Origin: Opisthorchis felineus | Lineage: Eukaryota > Platyhelminthes > Trematoda > Opisthorchiida > Opisthorchiidae | Length of the DNA stretch: 64,000 nucleotides | Reading direction: 5' to 3' | Assembly (NCBI GenBank): GCA_004794785.1 | Contig: SJOL01006493.1 | Location: 939,478 to 1,003,477 of the forward strand | Shown here: piece by piece, positions 45,350 through 57,182 of the stretch | Layout: each line of letters starts with the position of its first letter | How positions within the stretch are numbered: the stretch's first letter is position 1 | The notes under the pieces: model-generated | What the model was told of the DNA's origin: nothing | The model's input: the letters and a program-made list of their open reading frames with translations, nothing else | The model's database searches: none | Translations under genes and position numbers: made by a program

Positions 45350-47165
45350 TTTGGAGATAGTGTGTAACTTGCACCTTAGAATTTGGGCTACTAGAGCAGT
45401 CTCGGGCCGACCACTGCTGCTTTGTGGTCAGACTTTTGAGCCAAGTACATGGACCAAAGGCCAAATCGTCTCCTTGTTTATGTCTGGGTGCCCTGGCATT
45501 AGCTCAGACCACATACAACCACGAACTTTACAGATAAAAGTATGCTCATACCACATCGGTCGTCGCGTGGTAACATCAGCCGAGTTACCTTATTCGCTGC
45601 ATACAGCAAGGCGGAACTGTGGCTGCTAATACCTCCGACTATCCCATTTGACTGTCACTCCTATGAAGATCCCGTCATCCAACCACTTAGAAAAACGCCA
45701 GGTTGCATGCCACCACTCACGTTTACGGCTCCGCATCCGCTATTCAGGAATCGTTCTCCCGTTTTTTGCAAGCTTTAGTAGCAGCTCTTAGACGAGCCAG
45801 GTAACGAGCTCCTCTTTTGCCTACTTAAGATAATCTATCAGTCGATGTCTACTGCATTTCTGAAACGCCAAAACAGTATCCAAATGCAGTTGTTGGGCCA
45901 AGACGACGCCACGGACTAGTAAATTTGAGTTATCTCGTAGTCCCTGAAGCTGGATGGTATAGATCCAAGTTCATGAGTCGAGGCTTCATTACCCAACTCT
46001 ATACCCATAAGCATCCGACTCTGTGTTGTCAGACTTTTCACTTCGATAAAACTTGCACTGGTTGAAATACTGAACTCCCTTTTTTGTCGTGTCCATTTAT
46101 GCACCAACGAACTGTAGCTCTGATTCACTGAGAGACGCTTATCGAGAGCTAGTCACCCTCTTGTCCGCTACGAAACGGTGGGACACGGTCATAATAGCCT
46201 AGGTAGGTTATCTCATGTCACCTGAGGCACGCCTCGGTGATATGTATAGTCTGCACGAAAAGCAAGATGATAATGGTGAACGCTTTGTGCAACCTTGTAC
46301 TATCCAGTGGTATTGGGTTTAGATGCAGTGCTACGTGGCATCCCCCTACCGCTGAGCAGCCTTGGAGTCAAATTGACCACACATCCATCAGCTACCGACG
46401 GCGTGGTTCATTTCTTTATTACCGATCGCTTTGGAGTACAAAGTTGATTCAAATCAAGCTCTTGTTAGGTGCAGATTTTTATTAAGCTTCTCCGGTAAAC
46501 CTCAGAAACGAGCTAAAAATTCAGTAGCGGAAAATGTTTATAAGTCATTAGTTTACTTGACCCTCTGTCCCTGCACTTGCATCTTTCATTCTACCCGTTC
46601 ATTATGGGCCGTGGTTAGCGGTTGATAAAGTACTAACAGAAATTTCTGTCTTGAAACCCCATCGAGTTAATGGGACAGCTGAGATTCCTCCAACCTTGTT
46701 CAAAGATGGCGGGGAATCTTTGTGTTCCAATTTGACTGTTTTTCTTACCCATTTTGGAGCAATAACGTGTTCCATAAGATTGAGACTAATATACCAGTGT
46801 TCAAAAAGTACGTTATTCGAGTGTTTCAACCACAGAGTATGGATCTCACGCCTGTCGTAATACAGTTACTGAGTTCCCTTACATTGTGACACCTATTAAA
46901 GGCACGTAAGAAGCAAGTTTGTGAGCATCAGGTAGGATATCGTCCTGGCAGAGGATGTACTCATCATATCTTTACACTACGTCAATCGCCTGAGCAGCAC
47001 ACATTAAAACAAAGTCCCTCGACTTTGAAGGTGCCTTTGATTCTATGGATAAATCTGCTCTTTTATGTATCCTTGGCCAGAAGGTGATGCACTTGAAATT
47101 CGTGAACTTTACTTGTTCCCTGTATTCCCATAAATTCGGTGGGGTTCGCTCAAAACGAGCCATGA
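45350..47165 (+). pseudogene. RTE-like non-LTR element, + copy, truncated
   Basis: The 5' part (45390-45630) aligns with the reverse complement of 50450-50640: TGGGTGCCCTGGCAT and CGAGTTACCTTATTCGCTGC, a shared 5' leader. Then VSIYAPTNCSSDSLRDAYRE at 46090 and SQIDHTSISYRRRGS at 46368 are APE-type endonuclease blocks. GTAEIPPTLFKDGGESL at 46671 is the region entering RT. HQVGYRPGRGCTHHIFTLRQ at 46928 and DFEGAFDSMDKSALLCILG at 47026 are RT motifs; in the latter the usual F-D-F/L-x-x-A-F-D-S-V/M-D block holds the first catalytic Asp. It stops at about 47165 before YADD. Numerous frameshifts and stops. Confidence 0.75.
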
Positions 47166-47477
47166 CATGGCGACGTGAAATGAAAGCGTCTACAGTCTAA
47201 ATGCGTGCTGTGAGCTCTCCGCGCCTTCCTGGCTGCGACATGGGTAACCCTGATTGCACGCGGCTGAAAATCCTGCGGGACGTGAAACGTAACCGAACAA
47301 AATGGCGCGCATACACTAAGTTCCGAGCAGGACGGCCTGGCTAGATTTCACTTGTCGTTGTGCGCTGGGCTATTGAAGATTGAGATTTCTAAGGGATACT
47401 GGGCCACTCTTGTACCCTAGGTCGACATGATGCATAAATGTTTGGAACTGCGGAGAATGTCGGTAGCTCAGCGTAGA
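47166..47477. other. Non-coding stretch
   Basis: GC-rich, no recognised feature. Confidence 0.3.
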
Positions 47478-47685
47478 TGGCCACTGGTTTGTTCGCTGAG
47501 CCGGGCAGTTTGATTGCAAACGTTTCATTACCACTCAAGGTGGCATTGTCAATTCATTTGCAGAGAGCGTAGTGGAGCGTAAAGACGGGTCATTGGGTTG
47601 ACACAAGCACCAACCCATCGCTACGCTCCACTACGCTCCCTCCCAACGCATTAATAATGCCACCTTGATTTGTGATAAAATATCA
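47478..47685. repeat. Foldback element, third copy
   Basis: Left arm TGGTTTGTTCGCTGAGCC...GCAAACGTTTCATTACC and centre GAGCGTAGTGGAGCG pair with right-side CGCTACGCTCCACTACGCTC and AATGCCACCTTGATTTGTGAT. The outer part of the right arm is lost, and its hammerhead-like core is decayed. It sits at the 3' end of the minus-strand RTE-like copy. Confidence 0.7.
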
Positions 47686-47762
47686 TCTTTATCATCACCA
47701 GCATCATGGAGAGCGTGACATCAGTGTTCAACACTGATGCTTCGATGCCGTACGACCATAAT

Positions 47763-48652
47763 TCATTCGAAAGCTTTATTGTGAAGAAAAGAGTAAAGGT
47801 GGACAGGGAAGGGACTTAGTGCTAGCTTACTACAATCATTCCGAGGTGCATACACCTCCAGACACTCATTCAGGCAATCTGGATAGAAACTGACAACCAG
47901 ATCGCTACATCGGTTGGTAGCCATATCTTGCAGCGTCTCCAACCAAGCGCAATGAGGATCACAAAAGACCCCATCCTGGAAGGCGAGTAGCACCAACAGC
48001 ACCCAAGCGTCTCGTAATTTCTCTCATACCCCTATGCCGGATAAAGGGTTGACCTCACTGTTTCCGCCACTCTGAATTGGTCATGAAAAACAGCACCCTA
48101 TTCGGCAAACGATGGTTCGGCATACGCAATACATGGCCTATCCAACATAGCTTTTGCTTCTGGGCACATCCTCCAATGGAAGTTCCTGTTGCACAACCGA
48201 AAACTCGCTTTTTAATTGCCTCGTTACAGATTTTCCGACACCAACCTACACGAGCTATGGTCCTGAGACAACGGTTGTCGAACACCTGTACAAATCTCAT
48301 TTGCGCTGCTCAAACAGGCCAAGTCCCACAGCCATACAACAAAACACCTCGTAGTGTAGCCTGAAACTCACGCCCCCTGAGATTTGGGGATATATCGCCT
48401 AGACGCCATAAGTGTCCCAAATTAGCAAACGTGAGACTTGCAGATTCGGGCACTGACCTCATCCGTCACATTACAACCAGAATTACTACAACTTCCAAGA
48501 TACGTAAAACGCTCCACAACTTCCAATACCTCTCTCTGGATTGTAAGTGGCCTGTTTAGTGACTGCGTATCCACGAGCATGACCTTACACTTTGTGGGTG
48601 CAAAGTGCATACCAAAGGACGGGATGACTTTGGTCAGTTCATCCAAAAACAC
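47763..48652 (-). pseudogene. RT thumb and C-terminal domain of the RTE-like copy
   Basis: From 48652: FLDELTKVIPSFGMHFAPTK and VVERFTYLGSC, the RT thumb. From 48300: VFDNRCLRTIARVGWCRKIC and QKLCWIGHVLRMPNHRLPNR, the characteristic C-terminal LGHVLRM-type block. From 48002: DPHCAWLETLQDMATNRC. Regions between are frameshifted. Confidence 0.85.
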
Positions 48653-49175
48653 CTACGCCTTCTCCTCCTCTTCGAAGATGAGAAAGATGTCGTCTGCATA
48701 TTCCATATCGACAAGGTTTTCGTCACAGGCTATCTGAACACCAGGGTTTTGGAGACCTTCCAGCGTTCGTCTCATTATCTCATCGACCACGAAATTAAAT
48801 AGGAATGGAGAGGCTGGGCTCCCCTGACGTATACCACTCTGTGTACGGAATCTTTTGGAGAGCTTTCCGTATACTCGCACACGCCAGAAAGTCTGGGAAT
48901 ACAAAAAACGTATTATGTTCACAAACTTCTGGAGCATTCTTTGATGGGCAAGCGTGTCAAGGAAAAAAGACCGGTTAACCGAGCCGAATGTGTCTTTGAA
49001 ATAATCTTCCGGAATTCCCGGCTTTCTGGGCCTCTTCTATTTCCTTGGCTTTCCGTGTCCACCAGAACTCATGGTCGGCTAGCACGCTTACTTTCACCTG
49101 ACATCTAATAATTCGTCGCATCAAGTTATGTTCGGGACCGGCAGGGATATTTCTCCGAGGTTTAAGCAGTGCCAC
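48653..49175 (-). pseudogene. Linker and RT core of the RTE-like copy
   Basis: WWTRKAKEIEEAQKAGNSGR (linker), then FVNIIRFLYSQTFWRVRVYG, GIRQGSPASPFLFNFVVDEI and MEYADDIFLIFEEEE with an intact Y-A-D-D box. The frame stops at a TAG directly after EEEEKA, where Gln is expected; the next frame resumes with no shift, so it is a nonsense change. Upstream RT motifs are deleted. Confidence 0.88.
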
Positions 49176-49324
49176 CGTTTGGTCTGATATCTAGTGCTTG
49201 AGTGAGCCTGATATCGCCGTGCATAAGCAAAACTCCCGGCATTGTGCAGACAGGTGGCGAGCTCGTCCCAGTAGGAATTCACATCTGATGGTGGAGCGTT
49301 TGGAAGAGAATCTAGAAGATGATT

Positions 49325-50291
49325 CTAGCAAATTCGTCTAACATCCGGATCTGCTAGTCTCTCACTTGCCAGGCGATTTTTCCTCACCTTACGCGACCCT
49401 GGAAAACGTACGAAGAAGCGAATTCGGACGAGCTCATGGTAGAAATCCACAAATGTGCTCCAAAACGAGCGGAAGTCACTTATTGATACGCGCCATCGGT
49501 AACTGATGGCAATGTGATCGATTTGAGTTCGTGGCCGGCACGTCGTTGGAGAACACCATGTGGCCAGAAAACTTCTGTTATTTCGGAAGTTAGCACTGCA
49601 TAAAAACAGCCTGCGGTCAGCACACGGCTGAAGCAATCGTTCATCATTGCCCATAGATATCAAATCCAATCCATGCCGACCTTTAACAGAGTCTCAAAGG
49701 CGCTAAGCCCATCGACTTGTGTATTCATATCTCCGGCAACTACAACGATATCTGAGCTTTTAGCTCGCCGCAACAGGGCATTCAGGGAGTCACAAAACCT
49801 GTTTTTGACGGCATCGGAGTTACAGTCATTTGGGGCGTAAGCAGACACGATAAACAGACATCGATCAACTTCCCCCTTCTGAGACTCCTTCACAGACGTT
49901 GCCAGACGGACCGTACACGGGCGACTATCAACGCGTATCCAATCAAGTAAGGATCCTCTAGCCCGGTGACTTAGGACGATACCAACCCCTGCATATCCTG
50001 TCACAGCAGACTCTGGATCGCCAGAGGTGCCCAGCTGGAAGCGGTGGAGAGTGATGGGGCGGTTAGTTCAACTACTGTGCTTGCATCTTGAATTCTTGTT
50101 TCTGAGACACAGCAAATATCAATGCCAGGCGAGTCCAATGTGAGAGCAAGAGCAGCTTGTTGTCCTGCTTGTTTCAGAGTACGGACATTGAAGGCGGCCA
50201 GATAGACTGGGCTTCGACGCTTGAAGATTGATTTTGAGATGCCTGAGGATGTCGGCGCCGGATGACACGCAGATCTTGCTTGCAAAACCAA
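49325..50291 (-). pseudogene. Endonuclease domain of the RTE-like copy
   Basis: Three overlapping frames in order. From 50291: AAFNVRTLKQAGQQAALAL and GIDICCVSETRIQD, the first APE motifs. From 50004: AGVGIVLSHRARGSLLDWIR, CLFIVSAYAPNDCNSD and VVVAGDMNTQV, with the catalytic D-x-N. From 49669: RTQIDHIAISYRWRVS, with the final D-H pair. The catalytic set is present, but frames change at about 50003 and 49665. Confidence 0.85.
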
Positions 50292-50794
50292 TGAAGGACG
50301 AACGGGGTCATCAGTGCTGGGCCTACAAAGAGAGAGTTATTAGTGGGGTGAGGAGAGGGGAAGAAAAATTACGTGAAAGAAAAAGAAGAGAAGCGTCAGC
50401 AATAGCCTGTTTTCGCTTACCCGCCCTGCTGTATGCAGCAAATAATGCAACCCGGCTGGTGGCACCGCGCGACGGCCCATGTGGCGTGAGTCTATTTGTA
50501 TGTGTGCATTTCATGGTTATACATAGGCTTGGATACTGTCAGGGCGCCCACACCTAGAAAGGAGTGCGATTAGGGGGCCTCAACCAAAGCCTTTGGCCCA
50601 AACGCCTGACCGCAAGGCACCAAGTGCAAGTGCTTTACCAAGTGCATTATCATTTTTACGGAACACGTCCAACCTCCAAACTGGAGGACCAGGAGACTCC
50701 TAACCATTGACCAAGCTGGTATGCGAGACTCTGCGAGTGTTGCGCGGACAACCCCTATTATAGAGCATAGGGTCGCCAATGTATGCAAACTGTC

Positions 50795-50875
50795 TCACCA
50801 CTGTAAGGGCCAATCTCTTGGTGACGGTAGTGATGAAACCTTTGCAATCAAATTGCCCAGCTCAGGTGTGTTTAT
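50795..50875 (+). repeat. Half of a foldback/PLE-type unit
   Basis: GTGATGAAACCTTTGCAATC, then AAATTGCCCAGCTCAGG, matches the right arm of 30593-30853. Confidence 0.6.
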
Positions 50876-51678
50876 TCTAATGCTCTTTGAAGGTACAGAC
50901 ACTATTCTTGACCATTTTCCTTAAGGGCACAGTGCTTCTTCGCATTATGTCCTACTTTTCTCTTACCGCTCTTCATTGAGGTGTGCCTCCCTGATGGCTG
51001 TATGGCATTTAGGCGCCAGTACGTATTGCTGGTGTGTTTCTGTCAGTGACGATGATGACGACTGAAATCTTTTGCTTACCACTTCGACTCTTATGTTTAA
51101 CTCAAATTTGCTGAAAATACAACATCAATTCCGCGAACTGTGCCTTTGTTCAAAAAGTCTTCAAGCGGCTTCTGTGTGCACTCTATTGGATAGTTACTTT
51201 TGCTGCGATATTTTCGATATTTCCGAAATTGTGTTCATTTTATTACTCGAAGTGTTGCTTTTGCAATTTTCAGTTTGTCTAGGAAGTGAGATCTACCTCT
51301 ATTCAAGCTATGATCCGGAAACCTACCGCCTGACTAAAATTGATCTTTACAAACACAGGGATTTTTTAGCTAATGCGATTTGCGATCCCACGCACAATGT
51401 TTGTAACAAAATTTTTCAGGCCCTGGAAGTAACTTTTTCCACTTTGCAGACCTCACCCTTGGGTTTGTGATCACTTTGTGTATGACTTGTGCCATTCTTC
51501 AGCACTTACCCTGTAGTAATGTAGGAGAATTTCGAGTGTTTGGATAGCATCGCACTTATAAATGACATTTGTGTCTTGTGATTTGTTTTCAGCCACCCAC
51601 GTTGAACAAAACCCGATGGCACTTCAACAGTTTATTTCCTCTACCCACTCGGTGTACGCTTTAACTCGCGATCCTGTT
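50876..51678. other. Unassigned stretch
   Basis: An open frame at 51072-51470 has a coding-like second half (EIYLYSSYDPETYRLTKIDL) after a possible acceptor CAATTTTCAG at 51273. No domain recognised; not called as a gene. Confidence 0.3.
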
Positions 51679-52116
51679 CTTCAGTACCTACAGTTCCATC
51701 TCCTGAAGACCTGATGGATAGATCCGCAATTCCGCACCCGTGCGGAAGTCATTCTGTTGTACCCATTTTATGTTCCGGTTTCCTGAAACCGTCTGTTGTC
51801 TTAGATGAAAGACAACGGCACTGTTGAGTCTTTCACGTCAACTGCAACGTCTATACCGTCAGCTCGGCAACAATTCATGAACTCAACTCTACCGGTATGC
51901 GACAGAGTTCAGCAACTGAACTTCTGACACGCTTGCGCGTGCCTCTCCTGTGAAAATGGAGAGGGGCATCCTGCTTGGCGTGCTTTTTCGTCAAGCACAA
52001 ACGCTTTAGTTCCTTCAACTTGACAGACCCCAAGAGACTAGATGGAGAAACAAACTCCGATCTCCTGTGTGGTGTCTCAGCCCAACGAACAAATAAAATA
52101 CAACCTTGGACGGTTG
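51679..52116. other. Cluster of consecutive short hairpins ending at AATAAA
   Basis: Directly visible stems: CTTCAG/CTGAAG (51679-51708); TTCCGCA/TGCGGAA, loop CCCG (51730-51747); CGGTTT/AAACCG, loop CCTG (51776-51791); GTTGTCTT/AAGACAAC (51795-51816); TGAACTC/GAGTTCA (51878-51911); CACGC/GCGTG, loop TTGC (51928-51941); CCTCTCC/GGAGAGG (51942-51964); GCTTGGCG/CGTCAAGC with one G-U (51973-51996); CAACC/GGTTG (52101-52116). AATAAA lies at 52091-52096. No coding frame. It could be an LTR or leader of a retroelement, or a structured non-coding RNA. Confidence 0.6.
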
Positions 52117-52690
52117 TTTAACGGAAGTCGTTTGGTTTCTTTATTCTCTCTGACCAGAAAAATGAAGCTGTCTATCACAACTGACTGCACAAATAGACAA
52201 GGCGAATAAGGTTAAAAACTGAAAAGAGGAGGTTTCCGCATCTCTGGATTAATTAAAAACCATTTCGCCATATACACTGCAAGTGACTTCATGTCGTTTA
52301 TCCGCACGTGAGTTAGAGCAGTGCCCTACTAACCGTTCCTAAGGACGGTCGATCATACCATCCCAGCCAATTCACCGCACAACCAAGAAAACGCATCGCA
52401 GTTAACCAGTTCGGAGGTACTTAGCACGACACTCCTATCTTTGATAACAGACAAACAAACCAATTTACAACCTATAGTTTTGCCGCCTTGAATATGTTAC
52501 TGAAGGGCAAAGTGTCTCCAGAGAATCCAAAGTACCAAAGGAGCCCACATGAAACGGCGGCTAAGTAGTTCGAGGATGATCAGAGGCAGTAATATCAACG
52601 CTGAACTGACGCCCAACTGCTGTGCAACCACAAAGTTGGCTTAATTAGATTTGAAGCTTTAAGACCAAAAAAGGGAAGGGTGGATGGAAT
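52117..52690. other. Non-coding stretch
   Basis: Nothing recognised. Confidence 0.3.
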
Positions 52691-54130
52691 GTACCTGATG
52701 CTTGCCTACCTCGAGTACTCTGAATTGCCTGTACCTCTTACCGCCCAGTCAAACAGGGTGGATGGAAACTGATAGCACGAAGGCCATTGAAATCAGTTAG
52801 CCAGCATTTCTTGCAACGTCCCTGGCAAAGAACAGGGAGACACGGGACCCCATCCTGGAAGGCGCACCGCAATAACAATACCCGAGCTCTTGGTAATCCA
52901 TTTTACATCATTCTGCAGTCAAATTTGTCCACCTTGCGGTTTATGCTGTTCCAAAGTAGGTATGGAAAACAACATTCGTCTCGGTAGACTTCAATTTGGA
53001 AAGCGTAGCATATGACCAAGCCACCGCAGTTGGTGGTGTTGGATGTTTTCCGAAACCGACGTACCTGCTTTGCAAACGAACACCCGTTTTCTAACTGCCA
53101 CGTTACGAATTCGTCGAAACTAGCAAGGTGTCTGAGACACGGTGGTCAAAAGACACCTCTGAGATCCTATACCCCCGGATGCCATGTCTGGCAACCAGAT
53201 AGCAACACAGCCCTGGCACACCCGACACTTGTGACCCATAATATGTCTTTTTGACGCCACTAGTAAAGCAAAAAATGGACATGGTTCGGGCCTTTGAGAG
53301 TCGTGCACCAACTTCATAAGACGCATTTCCTTCAGTGGTAAGACAACTAACGAAGTCTGTAAAATTCTCCACAACCACTCGTGTTCCTTACGTTGCAACC
53401 GGCGTGTCTAGGGTCTGCATTCTGAAGGGGGAGTTTGCACGGTTCAAGACGTATTCCGAAAGATGGTATGACGGTAATAAGTTTATTCAACAGCTTTTTC
53501 TTTTTATCTTCGTCTTCAAGGATTAGGAAGATATCACCTGCATACTACAAATTGACAAATTCCCTCCAACACAAATTCGCATACCACGGATTCGAAGACC
53601 CTCCAGCATTTACTTCACTATTCCATTGACAGAAAGTTCAACAAAAATAGAGGCTGGACGCTGCTTTTTGTAGCGTAGATTTTAGGGCGATCCGGTATAC
53701 TGTTGTGCTCCTGGAGGTACGTGAATATAGGTACTGGATTAGGTTCACGGACTTCTGCAGCATCCAAAATGAGTACGCGTAATTAGAAGTATTTAGCGAT
53801 CGACAGCATCGAACGCACCTTTTAGATTAAGGAATATCAAGATTATAGGTCGTTTGTACATGCGACATTCGTGTGCCACCGCAAGATATCAGAGAAGCAG
53901 TGAGGCCAGGAGACTTTCTGAAAGTGAGCATTATCATCGACTCACCGCAGTCGTCTGGGATGGTATCTTCCCCCAAGTAGGCGCAAATAGACTAGAATGG
54001 CACCGATTAAGGAATCCACCACCGTCCTTAAAGAGAGTAGGTGGAGGGTCGTCGAGTCTGGGAGCATCGTGATGCATGAGTAGGGATATACTCTCAGACA
54101 CTTCTGAGACTGAAGAGTGCTCCACATTAA
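52690..54130 (-). pseudogene. RTE-like non-LTR element, third copy, 5'-truncated
   Basis: Minus-strand order: PPPTLFKDGGGFL at about 54045, YKRPIILIFLNLKGAFDAVD at about 53860 (RT motif with the first catalytic Asp), then YAGDIFLILEDEDKKKK at about 53545 (YADD changed to Y-A-G-D). Then TVIPSFGIRLEPCKL, a decayed C-terminal domain (53380-53010), and LPGWGPVSPC...GTLQEMLAN at about 52850, the terminal block. Stops and frameshifts throughout. The loss of a catalytic Asp makes it dead on sequence grounds. No endonuclease domain precedes it. Confidence 0.75.
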
Positions 54131-54714
54131 CAGTCTACTCTTATGCCAAAGGTCAACAGACCAGATGGGAACTAACAGGTAATCAAACGAATTGTTTCTC
54201 AAAATATTCTGCCCCGTGATCCAAGCGCTCTTCTTTATTGGGTATCAGGAAACAAAAATGCACTCAACGGGTGACCTCGTATACAAACACCGCGCTAACA
54301 ATGGTGATATCTGAACTAGTTTCCATGGCTTAAAGGTAAAGTTTGGCGCTGCAGCAGAATATTGTCTCACAGATGAATTGAAATGATTCAGCAAAAATAC
54401 GTCTTCGGTCGCACTTGAATAGCTATTACTGGTAGTTTTTAGTTCATGTTCGTAACCTCTAGTAAACTTTCCAATAAACAAAATTATGACAAGAAAAATA
54501 AAACGCTAGTGCAAGCATTCGTAAGGTAGAGAACCATTTCTCAGGTACAACGAGTAGAATAAATATGAGCTAGGTAGAGTTTAGGAAGTCAAAGAAAATT
54601 CGGAAACCGAGGAAAAGGATAACAAGGAAACGAAACTGATATAAGGATCATGCGATGTGGGGACGGTATGCGACAGGTGTAAGAAAAATGAACGGTTATT
54701 TTTGAACGATGAAC

Positions 54715-54850
54715 TAACTGTTGTTTAAGATGGCCTCCTTCAACTAATTTAGTTGAAGGGGACCGTCAAAAACAAGAGGTTCAGCTGGATTCAGTTAAGT
54801 CTCTCGTCAAAACCAAATTTGTATGCAAATGGGCGTATTTGGCGTAATTC
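54715..54850 (-). repeat. Arm fragment of the palindromic repeat
   Basis: AAGAGGTTCAGCTGGATTCAG, AAGTCTCTCGTCAAAACCAA and ATTTGTATGCAAATG match the right arm of 2109-2445. A short hairpin, CCTTCAACTAA/TTAGTTGAAGG, lies at 54738-54761. Confidence 0.65.
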
Positions 54851-57120
54851 TTCTTTTATTTAGCTAGAACTTAACAATCCACCTGTTCACGCTTAATGAA
54901 TATCATCAAGTCATATTCATACAAGCCGATTGAATCTAGTGTCCATTCCTATTGAACACACTTTTTAAGCACCGTATGTGAAATAGCTCTAACAGAATCA
55001 ATATTGCTCCTGATTCTTCACAGTCAAGCCTAAGACGCTCTCAGCTGACATAGTTGGAATCTTTCGGGTGAACATGAAAACATTTATCGATCCCAAGGCG
55101 CAGTAAGCTCAGTCAACTCATTCGAAACAGTAGTGAGAGAAAGAGAACCATTTGTGAAATGTTAGGTCAGATTTCAAGGCTAAAGTGCCAAAGTGAAAAA
55201 AGCGTGTGCTGAAATATGGATGCAGGACAAATCAGACCACTTAAAGATAACCGATCAGTGCATGTGATCTAATAGCTTAATCGCGGTAACACGCTTCACT
55301 TCTATATCCGTTGATTCCTCTCAGAATTTTAGGCAGCTGTCAAAAGTCATTAGACCGGAGGTCAAACTCATCTCGCGACAGCTTAAGATGCCCGCAGATA
55401 TCGGATAAAATGTTGACCTAAACTTGAAACTTCTGTGTCTTCTCTATATAGAAAGTCAGATAATGTATCTCCAGAGGTTTTTAAATGGCTTCATTCCTCG
55501 TTTACGAGAGTAAAATAAATGAAAAGAAAGCCCACGTCATGTTACCCACTTTACAATTAGGATCCCTGTTTCCAAAATATCCCATTCGCCAAGGCTTCCT
55601 ATGTCTGCACCGTGACCTAACAGACAGAAGATACCTTTTCTTGTTAAAAAGGCCGAGCAAAATCTGGAACCATCAAAGATTTGCTTTAAGATACTTTTAG
55701 AGAGCCCCAATAGGAAGTTTCTGAACCGGAATATTAAGATGTCCTAATATGAGTTAGTGGTGTCACAGCTGATGTAAAACGTTTTGGTTTACAGCAGTCA
55801 AGCTCCGTACATTCTGTGGTGTCCCAAAAATAAGTCAATTTAGGTGTGTGCTCCTGTCAGGTAACTGCGGACTGAAAAGAGGTATTTACTACCTCTCCCT
55901 TCGACAGGCCTCCATAGGATCCACGAAAATCGCTCTTCAATGCCAGATTTCTCTCCGGGAACTTTCCGTTTTTTTTCAATTGTGCACGTCCAGAATTCGT
56001 CCATAAGTGTTTCATCCTCCTATTATTTCTGAAAAAATCGGTCCTATTTGTAGTCTTTAGTCAGTTTTGAAAACATAATCCACTGAGTTTATCTTGCGTC
56101 TATCATGTTAGGTCATTTTGGCAAACCCTGTGAATATTCCCCCCCATCGAGTTTAATGCTACTCATATTGAGTCGCCCGGATCTGTTCCCAGTTTACTAA
56201 TAACAGGCAAAGTATCAAAGATACAAATCACTGCACCACAATGTCCAACTTGCAGAAGCGTACATACTCTTTATGTGACATAGCATACGAGACTGATAAA
56301 AACTTTTGCCTTTGACATCAATCTAATTTGAAAAAAGAGCATAGTAGTTCTTTTGCAAGTCATAGGTCGCCCGTCCGATTTACCGAAAGACCACCGTTAC
56401 ACTTGATGCTTAAAACACTGGCAGATGAAGTCAGGTCATCAGATTATTTGGTCCTGTGGATTCACAAAGCGCAAAAGGTCAAAATTAGAAGAACAATAAA
56501 TGGGAAAGGCGATAGGGCTTGCACTGAAGGACAGTAGTTTTACACGGGAGAAGGACAGTGGCTCATCGTCTTAGGGTTTTTTAAACCATGAGTGAAAATT
56601 AGGATAATCTGCAAAGCAACCAAAGAATGAGGGTTGAGAAGTTACTCCACTGGAGAGAATGAGGCATTTGAGTGAACTGAAGAGACAGCATATCTATTAG
56701 TGTAGCTATTTTTGTCTAGTGATTTTGTGGTTTTTCTTTTGGCTAAATGTGATAAGTGAAATCAAGGCGGAAAAGTACCAGCTTCTGATCGTTTGCAAAC
56801 AGTGGAACCCCTGCCACGGCAAAATTACCATGCTTTATTTAAAGTCAAATCAACCTGAAGTTATGGGCGATGGAAATATCTTGTCCCGTGCCAGCAACAA
56901 GATCAACATCAGTGACGACAAGGAAACCGAAAAGCTGCAGGTGGATGGTGCAATCGGTAATCAGGCTTCGGAATCAAAATCTTGAGTGTTTTTGACCATG
57001 TTGTTTAGCTATTAGTTTCAAATGAGATTCCATCCTCCAGGTGGAGCCAGTCCATGCCAAAAAGCTGAAGAGCATTGTGCAGTTGTATCTTTATTGCTAA
57101 AAGTCATCAAATGTAGTATC
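54851..57120. other. Unassigned stretch with one weak exon candidate
   Basis: At 56720-56985 an open frame follows a plausible acceptor (TTTTTGTCTAG). It encodes a hydrophobic start (LWFFFWLNVI), then EKYQLLIVCKQWNPCHGKIT and a polar tail (ISDDKETEKLQVDGAIGNQA) ending at TGA. It might be a terminal exon of an unknown gene; no family resemblance. Nothing else recognised. Confidence 0.25.
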
Positions 57121-57182
57121 ATTGTATACTGTATACAGCATAAGGTATGTGCTGCATCTACAGTATACTGTATAGTGTAGCA
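57121..57182. other. Near-perfect hairpin
   Basis: GTATACTGTATACAGCATA and, after a 3-base loop, TATGTGCTGCATCTACAGTATAC form a stem of about 20 pairs with a small bulge. Roughly the size of a miRNA precursor, but TA-rich and partly self-palindromic. Confidence 0.45.

Larger units (their letters stand above)
47690..50790 (-). mobile_element. RTE-like (SR2-type) non-LTR retrotransposon, internally deleted
   Basis: The longest non-LTR copy in the window. Minus-strand order: leader (50790-50300), APE endonuclease (50291-49325), linker (49175-48975), RT (48970-48420) and C-terminal domain (48300-47763), then the shared GATG-repeat tail near 47700. The fingers and first catalytic Asp region of RT are missing: the linker ending GRLFQRHIRLG joins within about 60 bases to LDTLAHQRMLQKFVNIIRF. 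The clade assignment rests on my recollection of trematode SR2/RTE proteins. Confidence 0.82.

Noticed and set aside
50290..50320. CTGATGA on the minus strand in the RTE leader as a hammerhead
   Set aside because: No GAAA box after a stem II; only the CTGATGA is present.
51072..51470. Exon with EIYLYSSYDPETYRLTKIDL
   Set aside because: Possible acceptor and donor flank it, but there is no partner exon or recognised family; left unassigned.
56720..56985. Secreted small protein with signal-like start
   Set aside because: Hydrophobic start has no ATG in a good position; only an acceptor supports it.
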